From a virus, in the IMG/VR virus record IMGVR_UViG_3300047481_001561, positions 1-44,657 of that record: 44,657 nucleotides of DNA, one strand, 5' to 3'. The notes beneath the pieces were generated by a model. That model was not told the DNA's origin. It saw only the letters and a program-made list of their open reading frames with translations, and did no database searches. A program made the position numbers and the translations under genes. Positions 18,455-27,204 of the stretch are shown here, piece after piece; position 1 is the stretch's first letter; each line of letters begins with the position of its first letter.

Positions 18455-20226
18455 ACTAGTACGGCCCTTAATCTTGAAATCTTTAGTTGTTGTGCTACTT
18501 CGCGTATTGACTTGGAGATCAATGTTTTAGGATCTCTGCTACGAGGATATTGCTGCTTGCCACCTTGGCTAAACGTAGCATATGGATTACGCATGTAATT
18601 ATAGAATGCAGTTACAGTACCTTCACGACTTTGCGTTAGTCGCTCTACTTGTACACTTTCTGCAAATCTGCCACTCCGTAGGTTGAGTACATCCTTGCGA
18701 GTTCCAGTACCCATATTTTGTTTCACAGTTTGAGCAAGATTGATATTCAATAAATTTTGCAAACTTAACAAGTCTACTTCTTGCTGCAACTTTTGTTCTT
18801 GTACTGTTTTGCTCTTGGGTATTCTAGTAGCTTTTGATTTTAAGGTTGTAGTAGGTAATTTTACCTTTTTAACCGCACCTTTATTAAGGTTTAATTTAAC
18901 TATATTCTCTGCTGTAACAGAAGCTTCTGCTTTCTTACTAGTAGCTTTACTACTAGTTTTAAACTTACCTGTTTTTAATAATTCTACAAAACCTACCTCT
19001 AGCGATTGAATAAGTGTTGGTGAAAACTTTAAGCCAGTTACTAGTCTACGTAAGTTGTCTGCACTTAGCACACGATCTATTAAACTACTTCGTAATTTTC
19101 TGTAAGTAGTACCAAATAAATTTTGTATAATTTGATCAGCTGCTTGTGTTTCACCTTGTAGTATAGTTTTATTAGTCTTAACTGTCATTGGCACAACTAC
19201 TGCTAGTTGAGCTTGCATAAGAGTTTTTATTTGCGGTGAAACTTGTTTAGAAAATTGTACGCTGTAGTTTATTTGTCCACTAGTATTAACAAAACCCTTT
19301 ATAATATCTGTGCCATTTTGTGGCTCGCTAGATTGAGCTGCTAACAACATTATCTGTTGTATCCACGGACTTATAAAACCAACTATTTCAACTGCTCCAG
19401 TTTCTGGATCTGTACTTTTAGCACCAGTATGACCAAATACAACAATTTCACCTATTGTAAATGCGCGATTAATATCAGCAGCAGGTGTATTTTTATTGAT
19501 CTTTGATTTATCTGTGCTTTTTTCTGCTAAAAATATACCACTACTACTAAAACTTTCTCTAATGATTGGTGTAAGTACGCTGTTTACTGCGCTACGCAGT
19601 GTGGCAAAAGTAGCACCAAGAAATATTTCTTGTGTAGATTCGTTAAAGTTTTCTACTATGCTACCAGCATTTTTTAATTTGCAGGGAGTTTTTCTTGCAA
19701 ATTCTGTTCTAATAGCTCTGCCTGCAGCTGTAACTCTATATCTTGCTTTGCCAGTAGCTGCTGCATCACCCGCTTGTATGCCTGGCATAAATGCGGCTAG
19801 ACCACTATTAAGACTATTAAAAGCTCTGCTAACAATATCACTAAACTCTTCTAGTGTATGTTGTTTTGTGGCTATTTTACTAGTTATCTGCTTAATATCT
19901 ATTTGTGGTGGTCTATATGAATTTAGTAGTGATTGTAGCTCACTTTCAAAATCCAGATCATCACGGCGTATGCCACCAGCTAAACTTTCTATAAATTGTC
20001 TAGTGCTGCTCTCTGGATTACGTAGTTCTTGTACGAAATCTTGACATGCTTGCTGATATACTTGTGTATCTAATACTATTAGTGCAGGGGTTGCATTTTC
20101 TATCACATCGCGTAAATCATCGTTGGCTTTACGCAAAAATTCATTTATTTTAGCCTGCGATGTTTTTGGCAGTTTAGTAGCTTTTCTATAACCACTTATA
20201 AAGGATAGGAATTGTCCTGCATCCAT
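18451..20226 (-). CDS. Large neck-region structural protein, HK97 gp10-like C-terminus possible
   Basis: The protein has 591 residues and is not recognised over most of its length. The N-terminal 130 residues are helical. The middle is mixed with a Lys-rich linker (TSSKATSKKAEAS, LPTTTLKSKATRIPKSK). The C-terminal 90 residues (LNLRSGRFAESVQVERL, YNYMRNPYATFSQGGKQQYPRSR, then a helical end) resemble the HK97 gp10-type head-tail joining fold. It lies between the connector gene and the terminator-like gene, where a gp10-like protein of about 150 residues is normal, so it may be a gp10-like domain with a long N-terminal addition. Confidence 0.5.
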   Translation of the reverse strand: MDAGQFLSFISGYRKATKLPKTSQAKINEFLRKANDDLRDVIENATPALIVLDTQVYQQACQDFVQELRNPESSTRQFIESLAGGIRRDDLDFESELQSLLNSYRPPQIDIKQITSKIATKQHTLEEFSDIVSRAFNSLNSGLAAFMPGIQAGDAAATGKARYRVTAAGRAIRTEFARKTPCKLKNAGSIVENFNESTQEIFLGATFATLRSAVNSVLTPIIRESFSSSGIFLAEKSTDKSKINKNTPAADINRAFTIGEIVVFGHTGAKSTDPETGAVEIVGFISPWIQQIMLLAAQSSEPQNGTDIIKGFVNTSGQINYSVQFSKQVSPQIKTLMQAQLAVVVPMTVKTNKTILQGETQAADQIIQNLFGTTYRKLRSSLIDRVLSADNLRRLVTGLKFSPTLIQSLEVGFVELLKTGKFKTSSKATSKKAEASVTAENIVKLNLNKGAVKKVKLPTTTLKSKATRIPKSKTVQEQKLQQEVDLLSLQNLLNINLAQTVKQNMGTGTRKDVLNLRSGRFAESVQVERLTQSREGTVTAFYNYMRNPYATFSQGGKQQYPRSRDPKTLISKSIREVAQQLKISRLRAVLV

Positions 20227-20789
20227 TACGCATAGTCCGCCATATATTGATCTAGTACGCGTTTAATATGTGCTGGAAAGTTTGTAGTAGATACATACTG
20301 TATTTGTGTTACGTTAGGCGTAACATCGCGATTTACATGCACAGCACTATTATTCTTACTATAGTATTCTACAAGATCCATGGCAGCAAGTTTTAAATCT
20401 TCTGGTGTTTCTTCGTAACCACCTAAATAGGTAACTTGATAGCCTCGTATATATGGTTTAAACACTGCATCTTTAATACTGCGAATATTATTGCCGTCTA
20501 GTACCCAGTCTACATATTGACTGATTACAGTATAACTTTGTCCAAAGTCTATGCTACGTTCTACATATAAGACTTCTCTAACTGGTGTTTCATTTAATAT
20601 AAAGGTGTTAAATCCACCCTCAAACGTCTCTACTTTAGGATCGTCATAGTTGTCTATAAAACTTCTACGGCAATAAGTTTTTATAAGACTACTAACCTTA
20701 GGAATAAGTAAATCAATCTCTTGATCCTTATTACTACTAGTAATTCCTAAGTAATTCTTATACTCATTTCTAGTAATTAAGTCAGCCAT
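20226..20789 (-). CDS. Head-tail connector protein (gp6/gp15-like)
   Basis: The protein has 187 residues. The N-terminal ITRNEYKNYLGITSSNKDQEIDLLIPKVSSLIKTYCRRSF is the helical pattern of phage connector proteins of the HK97 gp6 / SPP1 gp15 family, followed by a beta insertion and a C-terminal helix (LKLAAMDLVEYYSKN). These proteins form a ring below the portal that receives the tail. It follows the capsid gene after a strong hairpin and overlaps the next gene by one base. Confidence 0.8.
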   Translation of the reverse strand: MADLITRNEYKNYLGITSSNKDQEIDLLIPKVSSLIKTYCRRSFIDNYDDPKVETFEGGFNTFILNETPVREVLYVERSIDFGQSYTVISQYVDWVLDGNNIRSIKDAVFKPYIRGYQVTYLGGYEETPEDLKLAAMDLVEYYSKNNSAVHVNRDVTPNVTQIQYVSTTNFPAHIKRVLDQYMADYA

Positions 20790-20803
20790 ATAAAAACTCC
20801 ATG

Positions 20804-20840
20804 TGTCTCTAAAACCCGACTATATCGGGCTTTAGAGACA
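20804..20840 (-). terminator. Strong hairpin between capsid and connector genes
   Basis: TGTCTCTAAA-CCCGA pairs with TCGGG-TTTAGAGACA across a 5-base loop (one internal mismatch). It lies in the 80-base gap after the capsid stop and has no T run. It may protect the 3' end of capsid mRNA or terminate partially. Confidence 0.5.
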
Positions 20841-20870
20841 GGACTCTTGCGAATCCTGCCTTAAGCTTAA

Positions 20871-22907
20871 TTAAGCGTAACGAACTGCTACTACGCCACT
20901 ACCTTCATTGCTTGTTAGGCGGGTCATACCAACACGTAAGCTAGCTACTAGAACACGACGCTGATTTACTACTTCATCATCTGTGTCCATGCGCATTGCA
21001 CGATGGTTACCAACAATAAAGTTACGTGGATTTACTAAGACCATTAGTGGGTCATTAGCAGATGCACCAGTTAACTGTGCTGTAACGATAACAGGTGTAT
21101 TACCAATGCTACCGATTTGACCAGTTAATAGTGTAGCACGATCGCCTACTTTATCAATTGTTTGGAAGGTGCTGTCTGCTAGTAGATCATAATAAGCTGT
21201 TGTACTTACAAATGCTACTAGTTCTGCTGGATCAAGACCCCAAGCACCTAGACTTTTACGAGCTGCAATAACATTAGCTACTGTTAGTGCACCACCTACA
21301 GCAACTGTTGGTGAGCTTGTGCCGCTACCGTCATAATAAGCAAGACCATTAATGCCTGCAGCATATGTTGTTGATCCAACATCATTACCGATAAGCATAG
21401 CTTTGTCTAGTGTCTTAGCCATACGACGTACAATAGCGTCACGGATAATAGGTACTAGTGCAATAAGTCCATCTTCCTCTTCTTCAAACGCAACATACTC
21501 TTTGGTTGCTAGTTTGTTGCTGCTTAGGTCGATTTCTTTTAGCGCATGTGTACGAACATCACCGCTGCTAACGCCTGTGTCAGTAGCAAACTGTGCATTT
21601 GTTACCCAAGTTGCGTTTGCATCTGTGTCTGGGTTAATAGGAATCTTCATAAATGGCTGGCTCATAGCGATTTGACGGATTGTACCGGCAACCACTAGTC
21701 TACGGCGCATTTCTTCTTCCATGTTTAAGCTAACTTCAGTTTCCCAGTTAGCACCTGGTAGGCGAATCTTGCCACCTGCACCACTGCTGCCTACAGCACC
21801 AGCTGTACCACCGCTAGCATACTTTTGTAGGATTTCGCGACCATACTGTGTTTCTTCTAATGGTCTGCCGGTGATCTTGCTGATAAATACAGCCTTTTCT
21901 TTCTCGGCAAAAGGAACGTCGCCATCTTTTGGCTCGATAAACTGCATACGACTACGCTGTAGTGCATCTAACTCAGCACTCTTGTTTTGTAGTTGCTCTA
22001 GCTCTTTGGCTTTTTCACGAATAGCACTCTCTAAGCCCTCAATCGCACTCTTGTGCTCGTTGGCTTGATCTTCTAGGCGCTTTTCAATGTCGCTTAGTAG
22101 ACGCTCTGCACCTGTGTCAACTGTTTGTACAACAGCTGGAGCAGCTGGAGCTACTGCACTAACTGCAGCTTTAATTTTTGCTTGTAGGGCTTCTTCTTCA
22201 GCAACCTTACGCTTAGCTTCTTCAGCAGCCTTTGTTTGTGCTTCTAGCACGGCTTTAGCAGTTTGCTCAGCAGCTTTAGCAGCAGCATCTGCTAGTAATT
22301 TCTCTAATTCCTTTGGATCCATATCCCATTCCTCATTTGTTGTGCTTTTTGCTGCTTTTGGGGTATCTAGCTTTTTAGCTGATTCCTTTGGTGCTGGTGC
22401 AAATTGCTGTTTAAATAACTCAAAATCTGCGGCAGTGTCAAATGCCTTGGCTAAACTAAAAAGTGTGTTTTGGTTTGCAGGTACTGAAACTACACTGATT
22501 TCATGTAGCTCTAGTTCTTTAACTAAAAACGTTTCGGTAGCATTGTCATAGTCCGCATCACGAACTCTAAATCCTACGCTAAATGCACTTAATATTCCCT
22601 TTTTAATCAGTTTGTATACATCACCCACTTCTCCAGGAATCTGCGCTCGAATCCACAAACCCTGATCTGTTACCTTGTGCTCAATCATTTTACCGATTGG
22701 CATCTGATGATTGTGATAGGCTAGTATAATTGGATTTTTAAGGTAATTTTTTAATCCACTATTCCATGCTGCCATAGGGATTACGTCACCTTGCCGATCA
22801 CGGTCTACTGTGCTAGCATATCCTTCAATAAAAATGCTATCATCAGACTCTGTACTAGCTGTAAACTTACTGCTTAAATAGAGTAATTTATCTAGCTTTG
22901 TATTCAT
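20871..22907 (-). CDS. Fused prohead protease and HK97-fold major capsid protein
   Basis: I place the start at 22907 (MNTKLDKL) because AGGAG lies 5 bases upstream and overlaps the portal stop; the product has 678 residues. Residues about 20-150 are an S78-type prohead protease with FIEGYASTVDRDRQGDVI, candidate catalytic His65 (LAYHNHQ) and Ser107/Ser110 (GILSAFSVGFRV), and the HEISVVSVPAN segment. Residues about 195-330 are Ala/Glu/Lys-rich coiled coil, a delta-domain-like scaffold. Residues about 370-678 are an HK97 capsid protein (IRLPGANWETEV through VGMTRLTSNEG). In HK97 these are separate genes. Cleavage between domains during maturation is expected but not shown. Confidence 0.9.
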   Translation of the reverse strand: MNTKLDKLLYLSSKFTASTESDDSIFIEGYASTVDRDRQGDVIPMAAWNSGLKNYLKNPIILAYHNHQMPIGKMIEHKVTDQGLWIRAQIPGEVGDVYKLIKKGILSAFSVGFRVRDADYDNATETFLVKELELHEISVVSVPANQNTLFSLAKAFDTAADFELFKQQFAPAPKESAKKLDTPKAAKSTTNEEWDMDPKELEKLLADAAAKAAEQTAKAVLEAQTKAAEEAKRKVAEEEALQAKIKAAVSAVAPAAPAVVQTVDTGAERLLSDIEKRLEDQANEHKSAIEGLESAIREKAKELEQLQNKSAELDALQRSRMQFIEPKDGDVPFAEKEKAVFISKITGRPLEETQYGREILQKYASGGTAGAVGSSGAGGKIRLPGANWETEVSLNMEEEMRRRLVVAGTIRQIAMSQPFMKIPINPDTDANATWVTNAQFATDTGVSSGDVRTHALKEIDLSSNKLATKEYVAFEEEEDGLIALVPIIRDAIVRRMAKTLDKAMLIGNDVGSTTYAAGINGLAYYDGSGTSSPTVAVGGALTVANVIAARKSLGAWGLDPAELVAFVSTTAYYDLLADSTFQTIDKVGDRATLLTGQIGSIGNTPVIVTAQLTGASANDPLMVLVNPRNFIVGNHRAMRMDTDDEVVNQRRVLVASLRVGMTRLTSNEGSGVVAVRYA

Positions 22908-22908
22908 A

Positions 22909-24096
22909 TTACTCCTTTGTCGTACTAGGCCTACCACCTATCGATGGATTGGCTGCTGAACCTGCTATATTAGCAGGTATTCTTATAGTATCGCCACCTT
23001 CTAGTTTGGCGTACCTTAATTCTTCACGGGCCTCATTAGGCGTTATAATTCCACCATTTACCAGTGTGCTGTGGTAGCTGGCCACATCTTTAAGCTCTGG
23101 CTGCAGTGCACTAATTGTACTAATTACAGGACTTAGGTCATAGCCAAAATATCGCTCTAGTGCACTGTTGTAGAGTCTAACTAGTGGTAATACGGTTTCT
23201 AGGTAGAATAGCCGCAAATTAGGCGAAATGTTTGCATTATTGCCACCTTGCAATAATATAGGCGGAATGCCTATAGCACTCATTATACGCTCACTGTGCG
23301 TGCGCATGGCTACGTCAAAATCTAGGTCACTGAAGTTTTGATCTGACAATTTATGCGGCTTCAGTCCACTATCAAGGATAATAGGTCGCTTTCCACCCGA
23401 CTTACTATTATAGCGCTGCTGCCAGTACTGTAATGTTTTCTCTTTAGCAGCTTGCGACAGTGTATTTTCTGATGTAAGCACTAGTCCAAATATAGTGCCA
23501 TTGTCAAAGAACTTTTGCTGAAACTCCTGCATGCTGTAGAGTATGCTAATATTTTCCATGCAAGCTTCTAGCCTGCTAGCACCGCGATAGATGCTATCAG
23601 CTGATAGGTCTTTAAAGTAAAATACCTCAGCTTCAGGAAAGTTTACCACTCCATTATAGCGATAGCCGCGTATGTATGTTTTACTATCAGTAATAATTTC
23701 CACATTATTAGCTGGCAGGTGGTACATAAATACACCATCAAAGTGTATGAACGCATTGCCGTCTAACAATATATCCTTAAACAGCGCACTGCGAAAATCA
23801 ACAGCTGACTGATAAGGATTAGGTCTAAAATTAAGTAGTGTTGTTAATGTCTTTTGACGTATGCCATTAACAACACCTTCGTGTACTTTATCTTTTACAT
23901 CATAGTCTAAGCTAGCACAAGCATTGACCAGCATGTTAACAGATCTGTTAACACTGTCTATGGTCTTATAAGCTGTGCGAAAATTAACTATGCGGGCCTC
24001 ACTGCCTATGTGAGTGCCTTCATCTAAGTGTATGCTTGTTTGGGCTGGATTTAGTTTTTCAACCACCCAACCACGTAATCTGTCCATTATTGCCAC
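22909..24096 (-). CDS. Portal protein
   Basis: The protein has 395 residues and matches the HK97-type portal pattern: SVNRSVNMLVNACASLDYDV near residue 50, FRPNPYQSAVDFRSALFKDILLDGNAFIHFD near 95-125, YRGASRLEACMENI, RIMSAIGIPPILLQGG near 265, and a helical C-terminus with NEAREEL. The portal is the dodecameric DNA channel at one capsid vertex. The start may be GTG at 24096 or ATG at 24087; AGGGGA is placed for the GTG. Its end carries the ribosome site for the capsid gene, linking their translation. Confidence 0.9.
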   Translation of the reverse strand: MAIMDRLRGWVVEKLNPAQTSIHLDEGTHIGSEARIVNFRTAYKTIDSVNRSVNMLVNACASLDYDVKDKVHEGVVNGIRQKTLTTLLNFRPNPYQSAVDFRSALFKDILLDGNAFIHFDGVFMYHLPANNVEIITDSKTYIRGYRYNGVVNFPEAEVFYFKDLSADSIYRGASRLEACMENISILYSMQEFQQKFFDNGTIFGLVLTSENTLSQAAKEKTLQYWQQRYNSKSGGKRPIILDSGLKPHKLSDQNFSDLDFDVAMRTHSERIMSAIGIPPILLQGGNNANISPNLRLFYLETVLPLVRLYNSALERYFGYDLSPVISTISALQPELKDVASYHSTLVNGGIITPNEAREELRYAKLEGGDTIRIPANIAGSAANPSIGGRPSTTKE

Positions 24097-24105
24097 TATA
24101 ATCCC

Positions 24106-24525
24106 CTAGGTAAATTTGGTGAAAAATCCACTGGACTTTTCAACCACACCACCAACAAGTTTGGCACGCTGAGTTTCAATCCAAGACTTTTGCTTGGGCA
24201 CACTAGCTACACTAGGGATTTTACCATAAACACTGTGCAGCATTACATGGTGTCGGTTGCACAGTGTGTACACCAGCTCATATAATTCTACATAATGCTC
24301 ACTAATAAACTCATCTCGAACTGCTAGAATACCACTATCAGTACTAATATCATAACCTAGGCTATCTGCCCACGCATATAACAGGTTAGTTATACTGTGC
24401 AGGTGGTGTAACTCAAGATCACCCGTACCACCGCAAATATAGCAACTGCCTTGTTTGACATAGGCTGCTTTAGCCTTGTCGCGTACCCATTTTACTGCAA
24501 TACGATTATTTGTATTTTTTGCCAT
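24106..24525 (-). CDS. HNH endonuclease
   Basis: The protein has 139 residues with a zinc-binding HNH layout: Cys28-x2-Cys31, LELHHLHS with His40/His41, and CNRHHVMLH near residue 88. HNH proteins next to the large terminase aid DNA packaging in several phages, such as HK97 gp74. Its place between large terminase and portal suits that role rather than a free-living homing nuclease. It has its own promoter at 24538-24566. Confidence 0.85.
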   Translation of the reverse strand: MAKNTNNRIAVKWVRDKAKAAYVKQGSCYICGGTGDLELHHLHSITNLLYAWADSLGYDISTDSGILAVRDEFISEHYVELYELVYTLCNRHHVMLHSVYGKIPSVASVPKQKSWIETQRAKLVGGVVEKSSGFFTKFT

Positions 24526-24537
24526 CTTTTAAACACA

Positions 24538-24566
24538 ATTATACCACTAGTGCTACTAAAAGTCAA
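24538..24566 (-). promoter_or_regulatory. Promoter before the HNH-portal-capsid genes
   Basis: Minus-strand TTGACT (24561-24566), a 17-base spacer and TATAAT (24538-24543) lie in the 60-base gap after the large terminase. The upstream flank is AT-rich. It would boost portal and capsid transcription relative to terminase. Confidence 0.8.
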
Positions 24567-24585
24567 GTAGCAAAATTTTTTAGGG

Positions 24586-25875
24586 TTAGATTACATAACT
24601 GTAAAGTGCATAACGCACTGCATCAGCCATGTGACTAAAACGATTATGCTTTGGGCGCTCACGAGTTAATCCCTCACGATCATCCCACTGATATTGATCT
24701 AGCATTGCCAGAACATGTTGACAACTGTGATGAACCTTAAATCTACCTTGCTGCACTAAGGTTTGCACATAGGCAATGCCTGGTAGTACATCTTTTTTAG
24801 CGCGTGTAGTACTTAACTCATAGTTGTAGGCTAGGTCCGCTGCAAATTGTGCAGCTGCACTATCAATAAATATAGTTTCTACCGAATATTGTTCAACAAA
24901 ACGGGTAAAGTGCTCGGCGTGCTCACGTGTAGTGCGCTCCGATTCTAGGTAGTCCTGTATACAATAAAAACAGTCAGTTGCATAATCATAGGTAATAGTT
25001 ACCCAGGCTGTTTCGTCCTTGTAACCTGGATCTAGTCCAGCTATAGTTTCGCCACGTAGATCTGGCAACTCTTCTAGCACATACTCCTGGCGGAAACCTT
25101 CATAAATCTGACCCAAGTAGCTGGTAAAGCTGGCCATATACTCCTGCTCAAACTCTGCTTTAGGCATGCTGCGGCGTGCTTCCTCCACATCCGACTCAGC
25201 CATCCTGGTATTTTCAGTATAATCTGCTTGTATACTCACCCACTCGGGAAAGTTGGTATCAAAGCCACGACTAAAAAACTTTGAAAACCAGTTGTTTTTA
25301 CCACGCGGTGTACTAATAAATATTGCCTTGCTATTCGGCTTGTCTAGTGTAGGACGTAGCTGTACATTAAATGCTTCCTCACCACGCTCGCTCAGGGCAG
25401 CCTCATCAAATATTATAAGGTCATAACTACGCCCAACTGTACTATCCACTGTACTAATAGATCCCATGCGAATAGTTGAACCATTCGACAATTCGATTAC
25501 TTTGTCCTTAAGATTATCACGTGTTACTTCCAGGTCAAAGTGCTTGATCAATTTACGCTGTAGCTCAAACGAGATTGAACTGAGATTATAGTTTGGCGAT
25601 ATAATTAACACATTACAGTTGGGCACTAGGGTTACCAGCTGACCTATAACATTGGCTATGTAGGTTTTGCCTAATCGCCTGGCAAGTGCTGCACAAATAA
25701 AACGATATTGTGGGCTGTTGATAGCATTGATCAATGCAATCTGCGGACGATTGATTGTATCGTAGATCCCAAGCAAACGCAGGTAGTTGTCAATAGGCAG
25801 TTTAATAAATCGACGGTCGGCTGGAAACTCGTATATATAATCACACTCTACATCTGTTCTGCTTACTGTTAACAC
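24586..25875 (-). CDS. terL: Terminase large subunit
   Basis: The protein has 429 residues. The ATPase domain has Walker A ARRLGKT at residues 65-71 and Walker B YDLIIFDE at 151-158. The RuvC-like nuclease domain has acidic sites in IAGLDPGYKDE, IFIDSAAAQFAAD and HMADAVRYAL. It translocates and cuts concatemeric DNA at the portal. The start is GTG at 25875, overlapping the stop of the small subunit, which indicates coupled translation. Confidence 0.95.
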   Translation of the reverse strand: MLTVSRTDVECDYIYEFPADRRFIKLPIDNYLRLLGIYDTINRPQIALINAINSPQYRFICAALARRLGKTYIANVIGQLVTLVPNCNVLIISPNYNLSSISFELQRKLIKHFDLEVTRDNLKDKVIELSNGSTIRMGSISTVDSTVGRSYDLIIFDEAALSERGEEAFNVQLRPTLDKPNSKAIFISTPRGKNNWFSKFFSRGFDTNFPEWVSIQADYTENTRMAESDVEEARRSMPKAEFEQEYMASFTSYLGQIYEGFRQEYVLEELPDLRGETIAGLDPGYKDETAWVTITYDYATDCFYCIQDYLESERTTREHAEHFTRFVEQYSVETIFIDSAAAQFAADLAYNYELSTTRAKKDVLPGIAYVQTLVQQGRFKVHHSCQHVLAMLDQYQWDDREGLTRERPKHNRFSHMADAVRYALYSYVI

Positions 25876-26351
25876 TACACACCTTCACCACTAATTAATT
25901 TATGTATAAGCTGGCCGTACTTGGTACCATCACCACCTTCATTGATCTGCACGTTAACCTGCTTGCTGGGGCCTGGGCTACCCTGTCGGATCTTCTCCAG
26001 CTGTATTTCACGGTCTAACAAGTCCATGCTCATTTTATGTGATAAGGCTAGTAGTTCGGCAATGTCTTTTGAACTACCTACTCCCGCCTCATCTAGTTCT
26101 TGAAACTTTTGCTTGATTATGGCATCCATGGCTTGACGCATAAGAAAACGGTTGTTGTAGCCGGTGTCAAAGAATACCTGATCAATATAACCACGTACTT
26201 CACGACGAGCTAGTGTGGTTGTTACCAGTTCGGGATCAATGCTTAGTTCATGGGCAACCGCTCTGGCGTCTTGCAGTTGAAGATAGCAGTTGGCAATTTC
26301 TAGTGCTTCTGGACTTATTTTGATGGTTTCTGCGGGCAGGTGAGTGGTCAT
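25875..26351 (-). CDS. terS: Terminase small subunit
   Basis: The protein has 158 residues. The N-terminal half is helical with an HTH-like region (CYLQLQDARAVAHELSIDPELVTTTLARREVRGYIDQVF), and a central oligomerisation helix (QEL...IAELLALSHKMSMDLLDREIQLEKIRQ) follows. Small terminases recognise the packaging site and stimulate the large subunit. GGAG lies 7 bases before the ATG. It is the first gene after the divergent promoter region and overlaps terL. Confidence 0.85.
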   Translation of the reverse strand: MTTHLPAETIKISPEALEIANCYLQLQDARAVAHELSIDPELVTTTLARREVRGYIDQVFFDTGYNNRFLMRQAMDAIIKQKFQELDEAGVGSSKDIAELLALSHKMSMDLLDREIQLEKIRQGSPGPSKQVNVQINEGGDGTKYGQLIHKLISGEGV

Positions 26352-26371
26352 GGTTTACTCCAATTTTTATG

Positions 26372-26401
26372 ATTGTAACACTAGTGGTGGTTTAGGGTCA
26401 A
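26372..26401 (-). promoter_or_regulatory. Second promoter just upstream of the small terminase
   Basis: Minus-strand TTGACC (26396-26401), 18-base spacer and TACAAT (26372-26377). The -35 overlaps a copy of the dispersed motif TGACCCTAAACC, so a protein binding the motif would block or modulate this promoter. Confidence 0.6.
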
Positions 26402-26512
26402 GCATAGATTTTGGCACCTTAGCTTGTTTGGAAAAATTTCTTGAAGTACGCGTGTGGGAGGGCCCACCGCTATAGATTATATAATAGTCTGATAACCGCC
26501 CCTGTCCACCTA

Positions 26513-26542
26513 AGTATAGCAGTAATCTTTCGGTTTTGTCAA
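26513..26542 (-). promoter_or_regulatory. Main promoter of the virion gene block
   Basis: Minus-strand TTGACA (26537-26542) and TATACT (26513-26518) are 18 bases apart. Transcription would start near 26506 and run into terS. It is divergent from the plus-strand promoter at 26571-26599, with a CCG-N5-CGG-like operator between them. Confidence 0.75.
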
Positions 26543-26545
26543 CTG

Positions 26546-26556
26546 CCACTCGTCGG
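26546..26556. promoter_or_regulatory. Operator-like half-degenerate CCA-N5-CGG site
   Basis: CCACTCGTCGG matches the repeated CCG-N5-CGG motif with one change. It sits between the divergent virion and early promoters, close to both -35 elements. It is a single copy here, unlike the 21-bp pairs elsewhere. Confidence 0.5.
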
Positions 26557-26570
26557 CTGACAAACGGTAC

Positions 26571-26599
26571 TTGCTACTGCTGCTCGATAGACCTATAAT
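26571..26599 (+). promoter_or_regulatory. Promoter of the first plus-strand early gene
   Basis: TTGCTA (26571-26576), 17-base spacer and TATAAT (26594-26599). It lies 33 bases before the start of the HTH gene at 26632. Confidence 0.7.
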
Positions 26600-26631
26600 A
26601 AAAACTCGATAAACAAACAGGAGTAGCTGAA

Positions 26632-26958
26632 ATGGCAACAGCCAAAGCCCCTAATTATAGCCCTGAGCAAACTGCTCAGATTGTAGAACAATACCAAGCC
26701 GGTGTTACGGTTGAGCAGATTGCCCAGACTATGGGCAGGACTGTTCGCTCAATTGTAGCGAAGCTCAGTCGTGAAAAGGTTTATATCGCTAAAGAATATA
26801 AAACCAAGAACGGTGAAGCTCCCGTGAAAAAGGATGTTCACGCCGACTTCATCGGTGCTGCTCTCAAGCTCAGCGAGAACGATATAGAATCGTTAACGAA
26901 GGCTAACAAGAGCGCACTTCGCGCAATCTCGGATTTTATCCGTAACTCTGCCAACTAG
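26632..26958 (+). CDS. HTH DNA-binding protein, paralogue 1
   Basis: The protein has 108 residues. Residues 8-50 form a helix-turn-helix of the recombinase/sigma-4 type (SPEQTAQIVEQYQAG, then VEQIAQTMGRTVRSIVAKL), followed by a basic stretch and a second helical region ending NKSALRAISDFI. Three further copies of this gene lie at 30325, 31806 and 41325. AGGAG lies about 8 bases before the ATG. It is first after the divergent promoter region and may control it. A regulator role is inferred; the target is unknown. Confidence 0.75.
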   Translation: MATAKAPNYSPEQTAQIVEQYQAGVTVEQIAQTMGRTVRSIVAKLSREKVYIAKEYKTKNGEAPVKKDVHADFIGAALKLSENDIESLTKANKSALRAISDFIRNSAN

Positions 26959-26960
26959 GG

Positions 26961-26983
26961 TATAGGGGGCGCAAGCCCCTATA
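26961..26983 (+). terminator. Hairpin after HTH paralogue 1
   Basis: TATAGGGG and CCCCTATA pair across a GCGCAAG loop. There is no T run, so it is more likely a partial terminator or mRNA-stabilising hairpin than a full stop, and the next gene follows at 26992. Confidence 0.5.
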
Positions 26984-26991
26984 TAAATGTT

Positions 26992-27204
26992 ATGAAAAAT
27001 GTAGCACTTGCCACTGATCCAAAAATTATAGCGTTCAATCGTCGAGCTGAAGTTGCCGTTGAGGAACCGTTACAGTTTTTTATTGTTCCCACTGATTACA
27101 AAGGTTTCATGTGGCTTATAAAAAATAGAATCTTGGGCCGCAAGCTCACTGGGCCTAGCTATAATAAGCATTACAATACACTTACTGGATCAATGCAAGA
27201 ATGA
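26992..27204 (+). CDS. Hypothetical small protein
   Basis: The 70-residue product has no recognised family. It is mixed basic and hydrophobic (LQFFIVPTDYKGFMWLIKNRILGRKLTG). No clear ribosome site is visible; the gene follows a hairpin by 8 bases, so it may depend on read-through from the HTH gene. Its stop overlaps a possible further small gene. Confidence 0.55.
   Translation: MKNVALATDPKIIAFNRRAEVAVEEPLQFFIVPTDYKGFMWLIKNRILGRKLTGPSYNKHYNTLTGSMQE

Noticed and set aside
21352-22551. Long plus-strand frames opposite the capsid gene
   Set aside because: They are shadows of the codon bias of the minus-strand capsid gene, Ala/Ser-rich and without ribosome sites.
26367-26549. Minus-strand frame of 60 codons upstream of the small terminase
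   Set aside because: It starts at a GTG without a ribosome site and runs through both minus-strand promoters (26513-26542 and 26372-26401); composition looks noncoding.
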